Below are positions 26,667 through 35,247 of a DNA stretch of 64,000 bases, piece by piece (the first letter of the stretch is position 1; each line of letters opens with the position of its first letter). The notes under the pieces are model-generated. The model searched no databases, was not told the origin of the DNA, and saw only the letters and a program-made list of their open reading frames with translations. The position numbers and the translations under genes are program-made. This DNA comes from JACRCT01 sp036504155 (GTDB lineage: Bacteria; Myxococcota; Myxococcia; Myxococcales; UBA5297). The stretch lies in NCBI GenBank assembly GCA_036504155.1, contig DASXVQ010000112.1:20404-84403 (forward strand). Direction: 5' to 3'.

Positions 26667-28405
26667 ACGCTCACCTGCTTGGCGCGCTGCTCGCGATGGC
26701 CTTCACCGGCCCGGTGGGAGCGGGCGGGGTTGTGAGCAGCAAGCACAACCTGTCGGTGAGCGGCCCCGGCACCATCAAGTCGAGCACCGAGACCGAGGTG
26801 TGCGTCTTCTGCCACGGCTCGCACAACAACGCCGACGGCCACCTCAACAACCGGCCGGCCTCCAGCGCCCAATACCTGCCGTACACGTCCACGACGATGC
26901 GCTCGCCCGGCGCGCTGCGGCCGACCGGCGCCTCGAAGATCTGCCTGTCCTGCCACGACGGGACCATCGCCCTCGGGCAGATGGCGGGCAAGAAGCGCAG
27001 GCACGTCGCGAACGCCGACGCCGAGGGCCGGATGCCGCGAGGCAGGAGCAACCTCGGCACCGACCTGTCCGGAACCCATCCGTTCTCGATCCGGCCGGCA
27101 CCGGGAGCCGAGCACCACGCGCCGGCCGAGCACGACGCAGTGCACCTGGACAGGTCGGGCGAGCTGCAGTGCACCAGCTGCCACGACCCGCATCGCGAGG
27201 ACGCCGACCCGGTCCAGGGGAAGTTCCTCGCCAAGTCCAACCAAGCATCGGCGATCTGCGTGAGCTGCCATTCGATGGCAGGCTGGTCCTCCAACCCGTC
27301 CTCGCACCAGGCGTCGCCGACGCGCTTCGACAAGGAGCGCGGCGCCACCACGGGCTACTTCACCGTCGCGGACAATGGCTGCGAGTCCTGCCACCAGCCT
27401 CACGGCGCTACGACTCCCAAGCGGCTCGTGAAGGGCGACGAGGAGTCTGTGTGCCTCAAGTGCCACGACGGCCGCGTGTCGAGGCACGATGTGGCCGCGG
27501 ACTTGCGCAAGCCCTACTCCCACCTGACCTCCCGCGAAGGCGGGACCGCCCACGACGCGTCGGAGGGCCCAGGCAACGACGAGCGCCGGCTCCCGGAGAA
27601 CCGGGCGAGCCAGGCGCGGCACGCCACGTGCGTGGACTGCCATGACCCCCACGAGTCCTACGCCCGCGAGGCACGGGCGCCGCTCGCGGGTGGCTCGCTC
27701 GCGGGCGTCTGGGGCATCGACCGGGCCGGGCAGCGCGTGGAGCGGGTCGCCTACCAGTACGAAGTCTGCTTCAAGTGCCATGGCGATAGCGCCAACAAGC
27801 CCCAGGCCCGCGGCCCGACGCCGCCCGAGACGCTGCGGCGGCGCACGCCGGACGCCAACCTTCGGCGCGTCTTCGACGCCCTCTCGCCCTCGTACCACCC
27901 GGTGGCTGCACCGGGCCGCGGCGCCGACGTGCCCAGCCTCGTCGCGCCCCTGACCACCGCGAGCCAGGTCTACTGCACCGACTGCCACGCCTCGGACTCC
28001 GGGCTGGGCAACAAGGGCGCCGGCCCGCGCGGGCCGCATGGGTCGGTTTACCCGCACCTGCTGGAGCGAAACCTCTCCACCGCCGACCGCACCGTCGAGA
28101 GCCCCGCGGCCTACGCACTCTGCTACAAGTGCCACGACCGAACGGTGCTGCTCTCCGACCGGTCCGCCTTCAAGCCGCACGCGCGACATCTGGCCGATGG
28201 CATCCCCTGTACCGCCTGCCACGCCAGCCACGGCGTTTCGTCGCTGCAGGGCAACTTGCAGAACAACGCCCACCTGATCGACTTCGACATCTCCATTGCG
28301 CGGCCCACCGAGCGGGGAGACCTGCGTTACACCAGCCACGGCGCGCGGGCAGGCAGCTGCTCGGTCTCCTGCCATGGGGCGACTCACCGGGAGAAGGGCT
28401 ACTGA
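26663..28405 (+). CDS. Multihaem cytochrome c, 11 CxxCH plus one CxxxCH
   Basis: This encodes 580 residues with a signal peptide (about 1-20). The N-terminal module SKHNLS...CVFCHGSHN...CLSCHDGTIALG...HPFSI mirrors the tetrahaem cytochrome at 20797. There are eleven CxxCH motifs. A final CSVSCH, three residues between the cysteines, may be an unusual twelfth haem site. Long Pro/Arg-rich loops separate the haem groups. CGGAGG precedes ATG 26663. It probably sits next to the barrel as the outer-membrane or surface cytochrome of the conduit; this is inferred from the coupled genes. Confidence 0.88.
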   Translation: MNAHLLGALLAMAFTGPVGAGGVVSSKHNLSVSGPGTIKSSTETEVCVFCHGSHNNADGHLNNRPASSAQYLPYTSTTMRSPGALRPTGASKICLSCHDGTIALGQMAGKKRRHVANADAEGRMPRGRSNLGTDLSGTHPFSIRPAPGAEHHAPAEHDAVHLDRSGELQCTSCHDPHREDADPVQGKFLAKSNQASAICVSCHSMAGWSSNPSSHQASPTRFDKERGATTGYFTVADNGCESCHQPHGATTPKRLVKGDEESVCLKCHDGRVSRHDVAADLRKPYSHLTSREGGTAHDASEGPGNDERRLPENRASQARHATCVDCHDPHESYAREARAPLAGGSLAGVWGIDRAGQRVERVAYQYEVCFKCHGDSANKPQARGPTPPETLRRRTPDANLRRVFDALSPSYHPVAAPGRGADVPSLVAPLTTASQVYCTDCHASDSGLGNKGAGPRGPHGSVYPHLLERNLSTADRTVESPAAYALCYKCHDRTVLLSDRSAFKPHARHLADGIPCTACHASHGVSSLQGNLQNNAHLIDFDISIARPTERGDLRYTSHGARAGSCSVSCHGATHREKGY

Positions 28406-28507
28406 CAATCGCCGGGTGTCGCCCAATCCGGGAGGCCCAGATGACCCCCGTTGGCTCTGCATCCATTGAGGTTTCAGGTGGCGTGACCCTCGCCAGGTTG
28501 AGGGGGC

Positions 28508-28903
28508 ATGAGACCGCCCCTCGCCGTCGCCCTGGTCCTCGGATTGCTGGCCCTCCCGAACCTGGTCTGGTCGCGCGAGGACGAGGTGCTGTGCGAACTG
28601 TCGAGGGTCGACCGCACCAAGACCCACTCGTTCACGTGCCTCGCATGCCACGACGGCAGCATCGCCACCTCCCTCCACACCAATCTCGGGGACGGCTCCC
28701 ATCCCGTGGAGCGGGACTATCGCGAGGCGGCAGCGGACCCTGCTCGCAGGCTCACCCCGGTCTCGCAGTTGTCGCGGCGGCTGGTGCTCGTGGACGGCCT
28801 GGTGACCTGCACCACCTGCCACGACCCGAAGTCGTCCCGCCCTAGCCACCTGGCGATGCCCATGGAGGGCAGCGCGATGTGCATGGCCTGCCACCGGTAC
28901 TGA
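28508..28903 (+). CDS. Small trihaem cytochrome c
   Basis: This encodes 131 residues with a signal peptide (about 1-22, ending LVWSR) and three CxxCH motifs (CLACHDGS, CTTCHDP, CMACHRY). The last is almost at the C-terminus. A GAGGGGG run precedes the ATG. Its small size and soluble character suit a periplasmic electron shuttle feeding the larger cytochromes. It lies 102 bp after the 12-haem gene and 120 bp before a radical SAM gene. Confidence 0.82.
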   Translation: MRPPLAVALVLGLLALPNLVWSREDEVLCELSRVDRTKTHSFTCLACHDGSIATSLHTNLGDGSHPVERDYREAAADPARRLTPVSQLSRRLVLVDGLVTCTTCHDPKSSRPSHLAMPMEGSAMCMACHRY

Positions 28904-29023
28904 ACCGCCCTTCCAGCTTCGCGGAGGAGTGGTCCCGGCACCCCGGCGGGGGGGGCGCGTCGACCGGTGGGCCAGGGCGATACAGTGGATGCCTGCCAAG
29001 CACCTCGCCTGGAGTTCGACCGC

Positions 29024-30496
29024 ATGGGCAAGATCCTCCTCGTTTCCCCTCCCTACGCTTGCTGGGGCGTCCAGATCATCGGCACCTGGCCGCCGCTTCA
29101 GCTTGCCTACCTTGCCGGCGTGGCCGTCGAGGCGGGGCATGAGGCGCGCATCTTCGACGCGATGAACAGGAAGGCCTCGTTCGACGACGTTCGCGCCGAG
29201 GTCGAAAGGTTCCGTCCCGATTTCGTCGTGTCGCTCGACTACCTGCCGGTCAGCGGCGCCGTGGCGACGGCGACCGTTCCGGCGGCGCTCGAGGCGTTGC
29301 GGGTCGCCAAGGAGGTCGATCCCCATATCGTGACGATCCTCGGAGGCCCGCACCCGACGTTCATGTACCGCGAGATCCTCGGTGACCCGAGGCACTGTGT
29401 GGACTTCATCCTGCGCGGCGAGATGGAGGCGACCCTCCAGGAACTCCTCGCCGCGATCCCCGAGGGGCGAGCGCCGCAGGTCCGAGGGGTCGCGTACCGA
29501 AGCGGGGGAGAGACCGTGGCCACGCCGCTGCGCCCCCACATCCAAGACCTCGACGGCCTGCGCCCCGCGTGGAACCTGCTCGACTGGAAGGACTACCACT
29601 ACAACATCGAGCCCTGGGGCCGGATGGGGTCCATCCTGACGTCGCGCGGCTGCATGATGGGCTGCTCGTTCTGCAGCCACCGGGTCTTCTGGCGGGAGGA
29701 GTGGAGGGCGCGCGACCCGGGGAACGTGCTGGACGAGGTGCGGTCGCTCGTCGACCAGCACGAGGTCGAGTTCATCACGCTGATCGACCCCTACCCGACG
29801 TACGACCGCGCCCGCTGGGAGCGCCTGCTCGACCTGCTCATCGGAGCCGACCTCGGCGTCCGCCTGCTCATGGAGACGCGCGTCGAGGACGTCATCCGCG
29901 ACGCGGACATCCTCGCGAAGTACCGGCGGGCGGGGGTCGTCCACCTCTACCTCGGTGCCGAGAGCAGCAACGACGAGATGCTCGCGAGCCTGAACAAGGG
30001 CACCAGTGTCGACCTGAACGCGCGCGCCCTCGCCCTCGCCCGCGAGCACGGCATCGTCACCGAAGCCTCGTTCATGATCGGCGGGCCGAAGGAGACCTGG
30101 GCCTCCATCGACAGGACGGTGGCAGAGGCGATCCGCCTCAACCCCGACATCGCCGTCTTTCCCGTGCTGACCCCGATGCCGTTCACGCCGCTCTACAAGG
30201 AGTACGAGGACCGCATACGCGTCTTCGACTGGGCGAAGTACAACCTGGTCACGCCGATCGTCGAGCCCTTCGAGATGTCGCTCGAGGACGTCACGCGCGC
30301 CCTCGGGCGCTGCTACATGGGCTTCTACTCCAAGAAGATGAAGGAGGTGCTGGCGCTACCCGACGGCTTCAAGCGCCGCTACCTGCTCAGCGCGTTCAAG
30401 CAAATGATGAAGGATTACGGCGAGCGCTTCGAATTCCTGAGGGAGGCCATGCCCGGGATGACGATGCCAGCGCGGGACGAACCCCCTTCGTCCTGA
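29024..30496 (+). CDS. B12-binding-type radical SAM enzyme
   Basis: This encodes 490 residues. An N-terminal Rossmann-like cobalamin-binding domain (about 1-145) opens KILLVSPPYACWG and includes TILGGPHPTF. The radical SAM barrel has the cluster motif C210-x3-C214-x2-C217 (CMMGCSFC), a GAESSNDEML segment and ASFMIGGPKET. The GGAG at 29010-29013 supports ATG 29024 over an upstream GTG. Members methylate or rearrange carbon centres and include BchE-like and hopanoid enzymes; the substrate cannot be told. It interrupts the cytochrome genes on the same strand, which hints at modification of a cofactor, lipid or peptide used by the locus. Confidence 0.85.
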   Translation: MGKILLVSPPYACWGVQIIGTWPPLQLAYLAGVAVEAGHEARIFDAMNRKASFDDVRAEVERFRPDFVVSLDYLPVSGAVATATVPAALEALRVAKEVDPHIVTILGGPHPTFMYREILGDPRHCVDFILRGEMEATLQELLAAIPEGRAPQVRGVAYRSGGETVATPLRPHIQDLDGLRPAWNLLDWKDYHYNIEPWGRMGSILTSRGCMMGCSFCSHRVFWREEWRARDPGNVLDEVRSLVDQHEVEFITLIDPYPTYDRARWERLLDLLIGADLGVRLLMETRVEDVIRDADILAKYRRAGVVHLYLGAESSNDEMLASLNKGTSVDLNARALALAREHGIVTEASFMIGGPKETWASIDRTVAEAIRLNPDIAVFPVLTPMPFTPLYKEYEDRIRVFDWAKYNLVTPIVEPFEMSLEDVTRALGRCYMGFYSKKMKEVLALPDGFKRRYLLSAFKQMMKDYGERFEFLREAMPGMTMPARDEPPSS

Positions 30497-30651
30497 TTGC
30501 CGGTCCGGCGCGCCAGGGCCCCCATTCAGGGGAGGCCCGGTGCAGTCGGAAGAGCGGCACTAGTGTGCGAGAATCAAAACCACTTACGGCCTGCCGGGGT
30601 CGTGCTTCTAGTCTTGGATTCACCGAAGGCTTCCGCCGCAGGAGCCCAGCC
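30497..30651 (+). promoter_or_regulatory. Gap before the PKD/NHL-cytochrome gene
   Basis: This 155-bp non-coding stretch is less GC-rich near its middle (GAGAATCAAAACCACTTACG). It carries an 8-bp palindrome CACTAGTG at 30558-30565. It may hold a promoter for the giant-protein group downstream. No clear promoter boxes or terminator are seen. Confidence 0.35.
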
Positions 30652-33600
30652 ATGACCAAGCCCGCAGTGTGTCTTGCGGTCTTCACCGCTGCGTCGCTCC
30701 TCGCCGCCGCGGCTCTCGCGGCTGGCGCCGACCCGGTCGTCGACTCGCTCGTCGGCTCCGAGCCCGAGACCTTCCCGGATTCGAAGGTCCACCTGACCGT
30801 CGTGGCGCACGACCCGTCGAGCCTGCCGCTCACCTTCAGCTGGTCCGCCACCGGCGGCACCTTGAGCGGGACGACCGGGACCGAGGTGGACTGGGCCTCT
30901 GGCGCGACCGGCGGCTTCACCCTCACCGTGATCGCCGACAACGGCGTGGGCGGCACCGCCTCCGCGAGCCTGGCGCTCGTGGTGTCGCTGGCGAAGGCCG
31001 GCAACCCCTGGGTCCCTCCGAACGGCTCGCCGTTCGCGCCCCGGCGCATCGCGCTGGACCCCTCCGGTGCGGCCTACGTCAGCGACGCGAGCGCGTCGCG
31101 GGTGGTGGTCTTCTCCAAGCTGGGGAAATGGATGCGCACCCTCGCCGTGCCCGGCAAGCCCGCGGGCCTGGCGGCCGCGCCCGGCGGCCGGCTGCTGGTC
31201 GGCGACGTCGCGGGGCGGCAGGTGGTCAAGGTCGACCTCTCCACGGGCAAGGTCACCGGAGCGCTCGGCGCGGGCCCGGGCGAGCTGTCCAGGCCGGTGG
31301 CCATCGTGGCCGCCGACAGCGGCGAGGTCTTCGTCGCCGACGCCGACGCCCGCGCCGTGATGGCGTACTCGGCCGGGGGAGCGCTCGCCCAGCGGCTGGA
31401 CATCCAGGGCCAGCCGGTGGGGCTCGCGCGGGACGCCGCCAGCGGGAAGCTGTTCGTCGCCAACGCCAACACCGGCGCGATCGAGGTCTATACCGCGGCC
31501 CTCCAGCGCGCGGGGACCGTGGGCTCGTTCGGGGCGGCGGCGGGCCAGCTCGCGCGAGCGAGCGGCATCGCGCTGGGCGCCAGGCTGTACGCCGTCGACG
31601 CCTTCCAGGGCGCCATCACCGCCTTCGACCTCTCGGGCGGCTACCTGGGCACCCTCGGGACCGAGGGGCGCGGGCGCGGCCAGCTGGCCATCCCGACCGA
31701 CGTCGCGGTGGACGCCTCCGGCCGCCTGCTCGTGGCCAACAGCGACGCCGCGCGCGTCGAGGTCTTCGAGCCCCAGGGGTTCGTCGCGCCCAGCTGCGGC
31801 GGCGACTCCGACTGCGACGGCCTGCCCGACGCCTGGGAGCTCGCGGCCGGGCTCAACCCGAACGACCCGAGCGACGCCTGGGCCGACAGCGACGGCGACG
31901 GGCTCACCGACCAGCGGGAGTACGCGCTGGGCACCGACCCGCGCAAGACGGACACCGACGGCGACGGGGTGTCGGACTTCGCCGAGGTCGAGGCCGGGCA
32001 GGACCCGCGCGACCCCAAGGACAACCTCCCCGTGGCCGTGGCGCGCGCGCCGGCGCTGAGCGAGCCGACGCGGCTCTCGCTGGACGGGACGCGCTCGAGC
32101 GACCCGAACGGCCTGGCGCTCACCTACTCGTGGCGGCAGGTCTCGGGGCCCTCGACGGTGCAGGTCGCCGGGGCGCAGACGGCGGCCCCCACCTTCGTCG
32201 CCCGGGTGGCCGGCGAGTACGTCTTCGGCCTGAAGGTCTCCAACGGGCGGGCGACGAGCCTCGAGTCCACCGCGAACACCGTCCTCTCCAACGTCGCCCC
32301 GGCGGCCTGGGCGGGCGTGGACCTCGGCGGGACGGTTGGCGTCCCGGTCGTCCTCGACGGCCGCTTCAGCTCCGACGGCAACGGCGACGCCATCGCCTTC
32401 GCCTGGAAGCAGGTGGGCGGCCCCGCGGTGGCGCTGGCCGGCGCCGACACCGCGCGCCCCGGCTTCACCCCGAGCAGGGCAGGCATCTACACCTTCGAGC
32501 TCGTCGCCTCCGACGCCGAGGCGCAGGGCATCGCCTCGCGCGTATACGTCTCGATCGACGCCGCCGGCGACCACGTCCCCGTGGCGGCCGTCCTCGAGAC
32601 GCCCGAGGCCCAGGTGGGCCAGAAGGTGACGATTTCGGGCCTGCCCTCGGTCGACACCGACGGCGACGAGCTGACCTACGCCTGGACCCAGGTTGCCGGC
32701 GTCCAGCAGACGCTCTCCGGCGCCGAGCGGCCCGAGGCGAGCTTCGTGCCGACCGTCGAGGGCGTCTACCGGTTCGAGCTGTCGGTCTCCGACGGCAAGC
32801 GCTGGAGCCGCCCGGCTACCGCCACGGTGGTCGTCTCGAGCGCGGACGTGCAGACGCCGCTTGCCGAGGCCGGCTTCGACCAGCGCGGCAGCGTGCTCAC
32901 GAGCGTCACGCTCAACGGCACCGGCAGCCGCGTGCAGGCAGGCCAGGCCACCCGGTACCGCTGGAGCCAGGTGCAGGGCCCGTGGGCGCCCCTCTCCGAC
33001 GAAGGCGCCAAGGCGAGCTTCCTGCCGCTGGACGCGGGGACGTACGTCTACGAGCTCGAGGTCTGGGGTTCAGGCGAGGGCACCAGGGACCGGGTGACGA
33101 TCGTCGTCGACGGGCCGGCCGAGAAGGTGCCCGCCGCCAAGGTCGCGGCGAGCGCCAGGCCAGGAGGCGAGGTCCGGTTGACCGGCTCTGCCGACGTGTG
33201 GGCGACCGGCTTCGCCTGGACGCAGATGGCCGGGCCCCACGTGATCCTCGCGGACCCGCACTCGCTGGTGACGAGCTTCCTGCCGCCGATTCCCGGGACC
33301 TACGCCTTCGAACTGCGCGCGGACGACGGCACGGCCCTCAGCCCGCCCGCGGTCGCGACCTGGAGCGCGGGCGCGCCGGTGGCGGTGGCGGGCGGCGATC
33401 GCCTGGTCAGGCCCGGCGCGGCGGCCCTCGACGGCTCGATGAGCGTGTCGCCCAACGGCACGCCGCTCTCCATGCGCTGGAAGCAGACGGGCGGCCCGGC
33501 GGCGACGCTGACCGGCGCCGACGGCTCGACTCTGCAGCTGAGTCCGGACCTGTCGGGCTTCACGCTCCGCTTCTCGCTGACGGTGTCCGACGGGCTCCTC

Positions 33601-35247
33601 GTCAGCGCGCCGTCCGAGGCGAACCTGAGCGTGGTGGACGTGCCGCTGGCCCTGCAGGAGCTGGGGCCCGAGGGCGGCAGGCTGCGCGTGGCCGCCGCCG
33701 GCAGTCCCTTCGACGGCATGACCATCGACGCGCCGCCCGGCGCGCTCGACAGGCCGACCTCGATCGCCGTCGGCGAAGTCACGAGGGCCTGGTGGAAGCA
33801 GGCGGGCCGCACGCCCTACAGGAGCGCGCTGTTCCTGGGTCCGGTGGGCACGCAGCTGCTCAAGCCGCTGGAGCTGACGCTGCCGCTGGGCGCCGTGGCG
33901 CCCGACGGGCTTGCGATCGCCGCCTATGACCACGACCGCGGAGCGTGGGGGCAGGCCAACGCGGAGATCGCGTCGAAGTCGACCGTGGCGCACGTCTCCA
34001 CGGACAGGCCCGCGGTCTTCCAGATGAGCGTCCCCGAGATGGAGAAGCCGCCGGTCGCTCCGCCCGGCGAGGCGCCGCAGAGCTGCGGTTGCACGGCGAC
34101 GTCGGGCGCCGGCTCGATGCCGGCGTTTGGTCTCCTCGTCTCGGCGTTGCTGGCGATCGGGCTGCGAAGGCGGCGGCGGGGGGCGCTGCTGGCGGCCGGG
34201 CTCGCGCTCGGGGTGGGGTTCGTCGCCTCGCCTCGTCCTGCGCGGGCAACCGACGCGCCGCACGACTTCGCGCGGCTGACCAACGGCTGCGACGACTGCC
34301 ATATCAGCCACCGCGCCGTGGGCATGGGGCTCACCACCAAGGAGGGCAACGCCAACCTGTGTTTGAGCTGCCACGCGACGATGAGCGTCGGCCACTACGA
34401 CTGGAAGACGGGGGACCAGGCGGTGCCCGGCGCAGGAGGCGTGCACCACCGGTGGGACGCGCCGGCGGACAGCGCCGCTCACGGCGCCGCCGCGCCGACC
34501 GACATGGCTCTCTACCCCCACCTCGAAAGCACGACGCCGAAGAGCATCGTCTGCTCCACCTGCCACGACCAGCACATGGCGACTAAGAGCGGGTCGATGA
34601 GGGCCTCGAGCGTGAACAAGATCGCCAGCGGGGGAGGCTCGACCTCGACCAACCTCTCGCTGACCGCGACCGTCGCCGCAACGGCGAACCCGAAGGTGTA
34701 CCTGGTGGAGATCGTCGAGACCGGCGGGGCGGTGGGGGTCGCCAAGTACCGGATCTCGAACGACAACGGCTCCTCGTGGTGGGGTTGGAGCGGGTCGGCC
34801 TGGGCGATCTACGCGGCCAACGCCCGGGCGACCTCGGGGACCGCGACCGCGCTCAACGACGGAACCAACGTCAGCGTGGCCTTCGCGGCCGCCAACTACG
34901 CCATCGGCGACCGGTTCGACTTCTACGTGGCCTACCCATTCCTCCGGTCGGCCGACGAGTCGAGCGCGCTGTGCCTGAAGTGCCACGGGCCGTGGCAGAT
35001 GGCGGATTCGACCACGGGCGCGGACGGGGTGAAGGTCTTCAGCCACCCGGTGGGCGTGGGGCTCGCAAAGGCCTACGACCGGACCGGCGCGCTGCTCGAC
35101 GCCAACGGCGCGGTGCAGGGCTCGGCGGGCAAGGATGCGATCAACTCCAATGACCTGCAGCTCGACACGACGAACAAGGTGCACTGCCTGAGCTGCCACT
35201 CGCCGCACGCCGCGGACTCCAATTCGCTCACCGAGGACGTGCGATGA
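30652..35247 (+). CDS. NHL/PKD surface protein joined to pentahaem cytochrome (apparent polyprotein)
   Basis: This encodes 1531 residues. In order: signal peptide (1-24), an Ig-like domain, an NHL propeller (about 120-385), Asp-rich calcium-binding repeats of thrombospondin-3 type (about 386-460, DSDGDGLTD, DTDGDGVSD), five or six PKD/Ig units (about 461-1000) and a ZU5-like segment. An MYXO-CTERM-like signal follows (Cys1145, Cys1147, hydrophobic helix, Arg1172-1176). A second hydrophobic helix (1178-1192) ends ARA/TDA like a signal peptide, and then comes a cytochrome with five CxxCH and an inserted beta domain. GGAG precedes ATG 30652. The stop overlaps the next gene (ATGA). Myxosortase-type processing would separate the two halves; this is inference. 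Confidence 0.85.
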   Translation: MTKPAVCLAVFTAASLLAAAALAAGADPVVDSLVGSEPETFPDSKVHLTVVAHDPSSLPLTFSWSATGGTLSGTTGTEVDWASGATGGFTLTVIADNGVGGTASASLALVVSLAKAGNPWVPPNGSPFAPRRIALDPSGAAYVSDASASRVVVFSKLGKWMRTLAVPGKPAGLAAAPGGRLLVGDVAGRQVVKVDLSTGKVTGALGAGPGELSRPVAIVAADSGEVFVADADARAVMAYSAGGALAQRLDIQGQPVGLARDAASGKLFVANANTGAIEVYTAALQRAGTVGSFGAAAGQLARASGIALGARLYAVDAFQGAITAFDLSGGYLGTLGTEGRGRGQLAIPTDVAVDASGRLLVANSDAARVEVFEPQGFVAPSCGGDSDCDGLPDAWELAAGLNPNDPSDAWADSDGDGLTDQREYALGTDPRKTDTDGDGVSDFAEVEAGQDPRDPKDNLPVAVARAPALSEPTRLSLDGTRSSDPNGLALTYSWRQVSGPSTVQVAGAQTAAPTFVARVAGEYVFGLKVSNGRATSLESTANTVLSNVAPAAWAGVDLGGTVGVPVVLDGRFSSDGNGDAIAFAWKQVGGPAVALAGADTARPGFTPSRAGIYTFELVASDAEAQGIASRVYVSIDAAGDHVPVAAVLETPEAQVGQKVTISGLPSVDTDGDELTYAWTQVAGVQQTLSGAERPEASFVPTVEGVYRFELSVSDGKRWSRPATATVVVSSADVQTPLAEAGFDQRGSVLTSVTLNGTGSRVQAGQATRYRWSQVQGPWAPLSDEGAKASFLPLDAGTYVYELEVWGSGEGTRDRVTIVVDGPAEKVPAAKVAASARPGGEVRLTGSADVWATGFAWTQMAGPHVILADPHSLVTSFLPPIPGTYAFELRADDGTALSPPAVATWSAGAPVAVAGGDRLVRPGAAALDGSMSVSPNGTPLSMRWKQTGGPAATLTGADGSTLQLSPDLSGFTLRFSLTVSDGLLVSAPSEANLSVVDVPLALQELGPEGGRLRVAAAGSPFDGMTIDAPPGALDRPTSIAVGEVTRAWWKQAGRTPYRSALFLGPVGTQLLKPLELTLPLGAVAPDGLAIAAYDHDRGAWGQANAEIASKSTVAHVSTDRPAVFQMSVPEMEKPPVAPPGEAPQSCGCTATSGAGSMPAFGLLVSALLAIGLRRRRRGALLAAGLALGVGFVASPRPARATDAPHDFARLTNGCDDCHISHRAVGMGLTTKEGNANLCLSCHATMSVGHYDWKTGDQAVPGAGGVHHRWDAPADSAAHGAAAPTDMALYPHLESTTPKSIVCSTCHDQHMATKSGSMRASSVNKIASGGGSTSTNLSLTATVAATANPKVYLVEIVETGGAVGVAKYRISNDNGSSWWGWSGSAWAIYAANARATSGTATALNDGTNVSVAFAAANYAIGDRFDFYVAYPFLRSADESSALCLKCHGPWQMADSTTGADGVKVFSHPVGVGLAKAYDRTGALLDANGAVQGSAGKDAINSNDLQLDTTNKVHCLSCHSPHAADSNSLTEDVR
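34081..34251 (+). other. Internal MYXO-CTERM motif followed by signal-peptide-like segment
   Basis: Codons 1144-1200 of the PKD/NHL-cytochrome gene read SCGC, a linker, a hydrophobic helix (FGLLVSALLAIGL), five arginines, a second hydrophobic helix (ALLAAGLALGVGFVA) and SPRPARA. The first half fits the C-terminal sorting signal that normally ends myxobacterial surface proteins. The second half fits the start of an exported protein. In one chain they would form a membrane hairpin with the Arg cluster in the cytoplasm. Confidence 0.7.
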
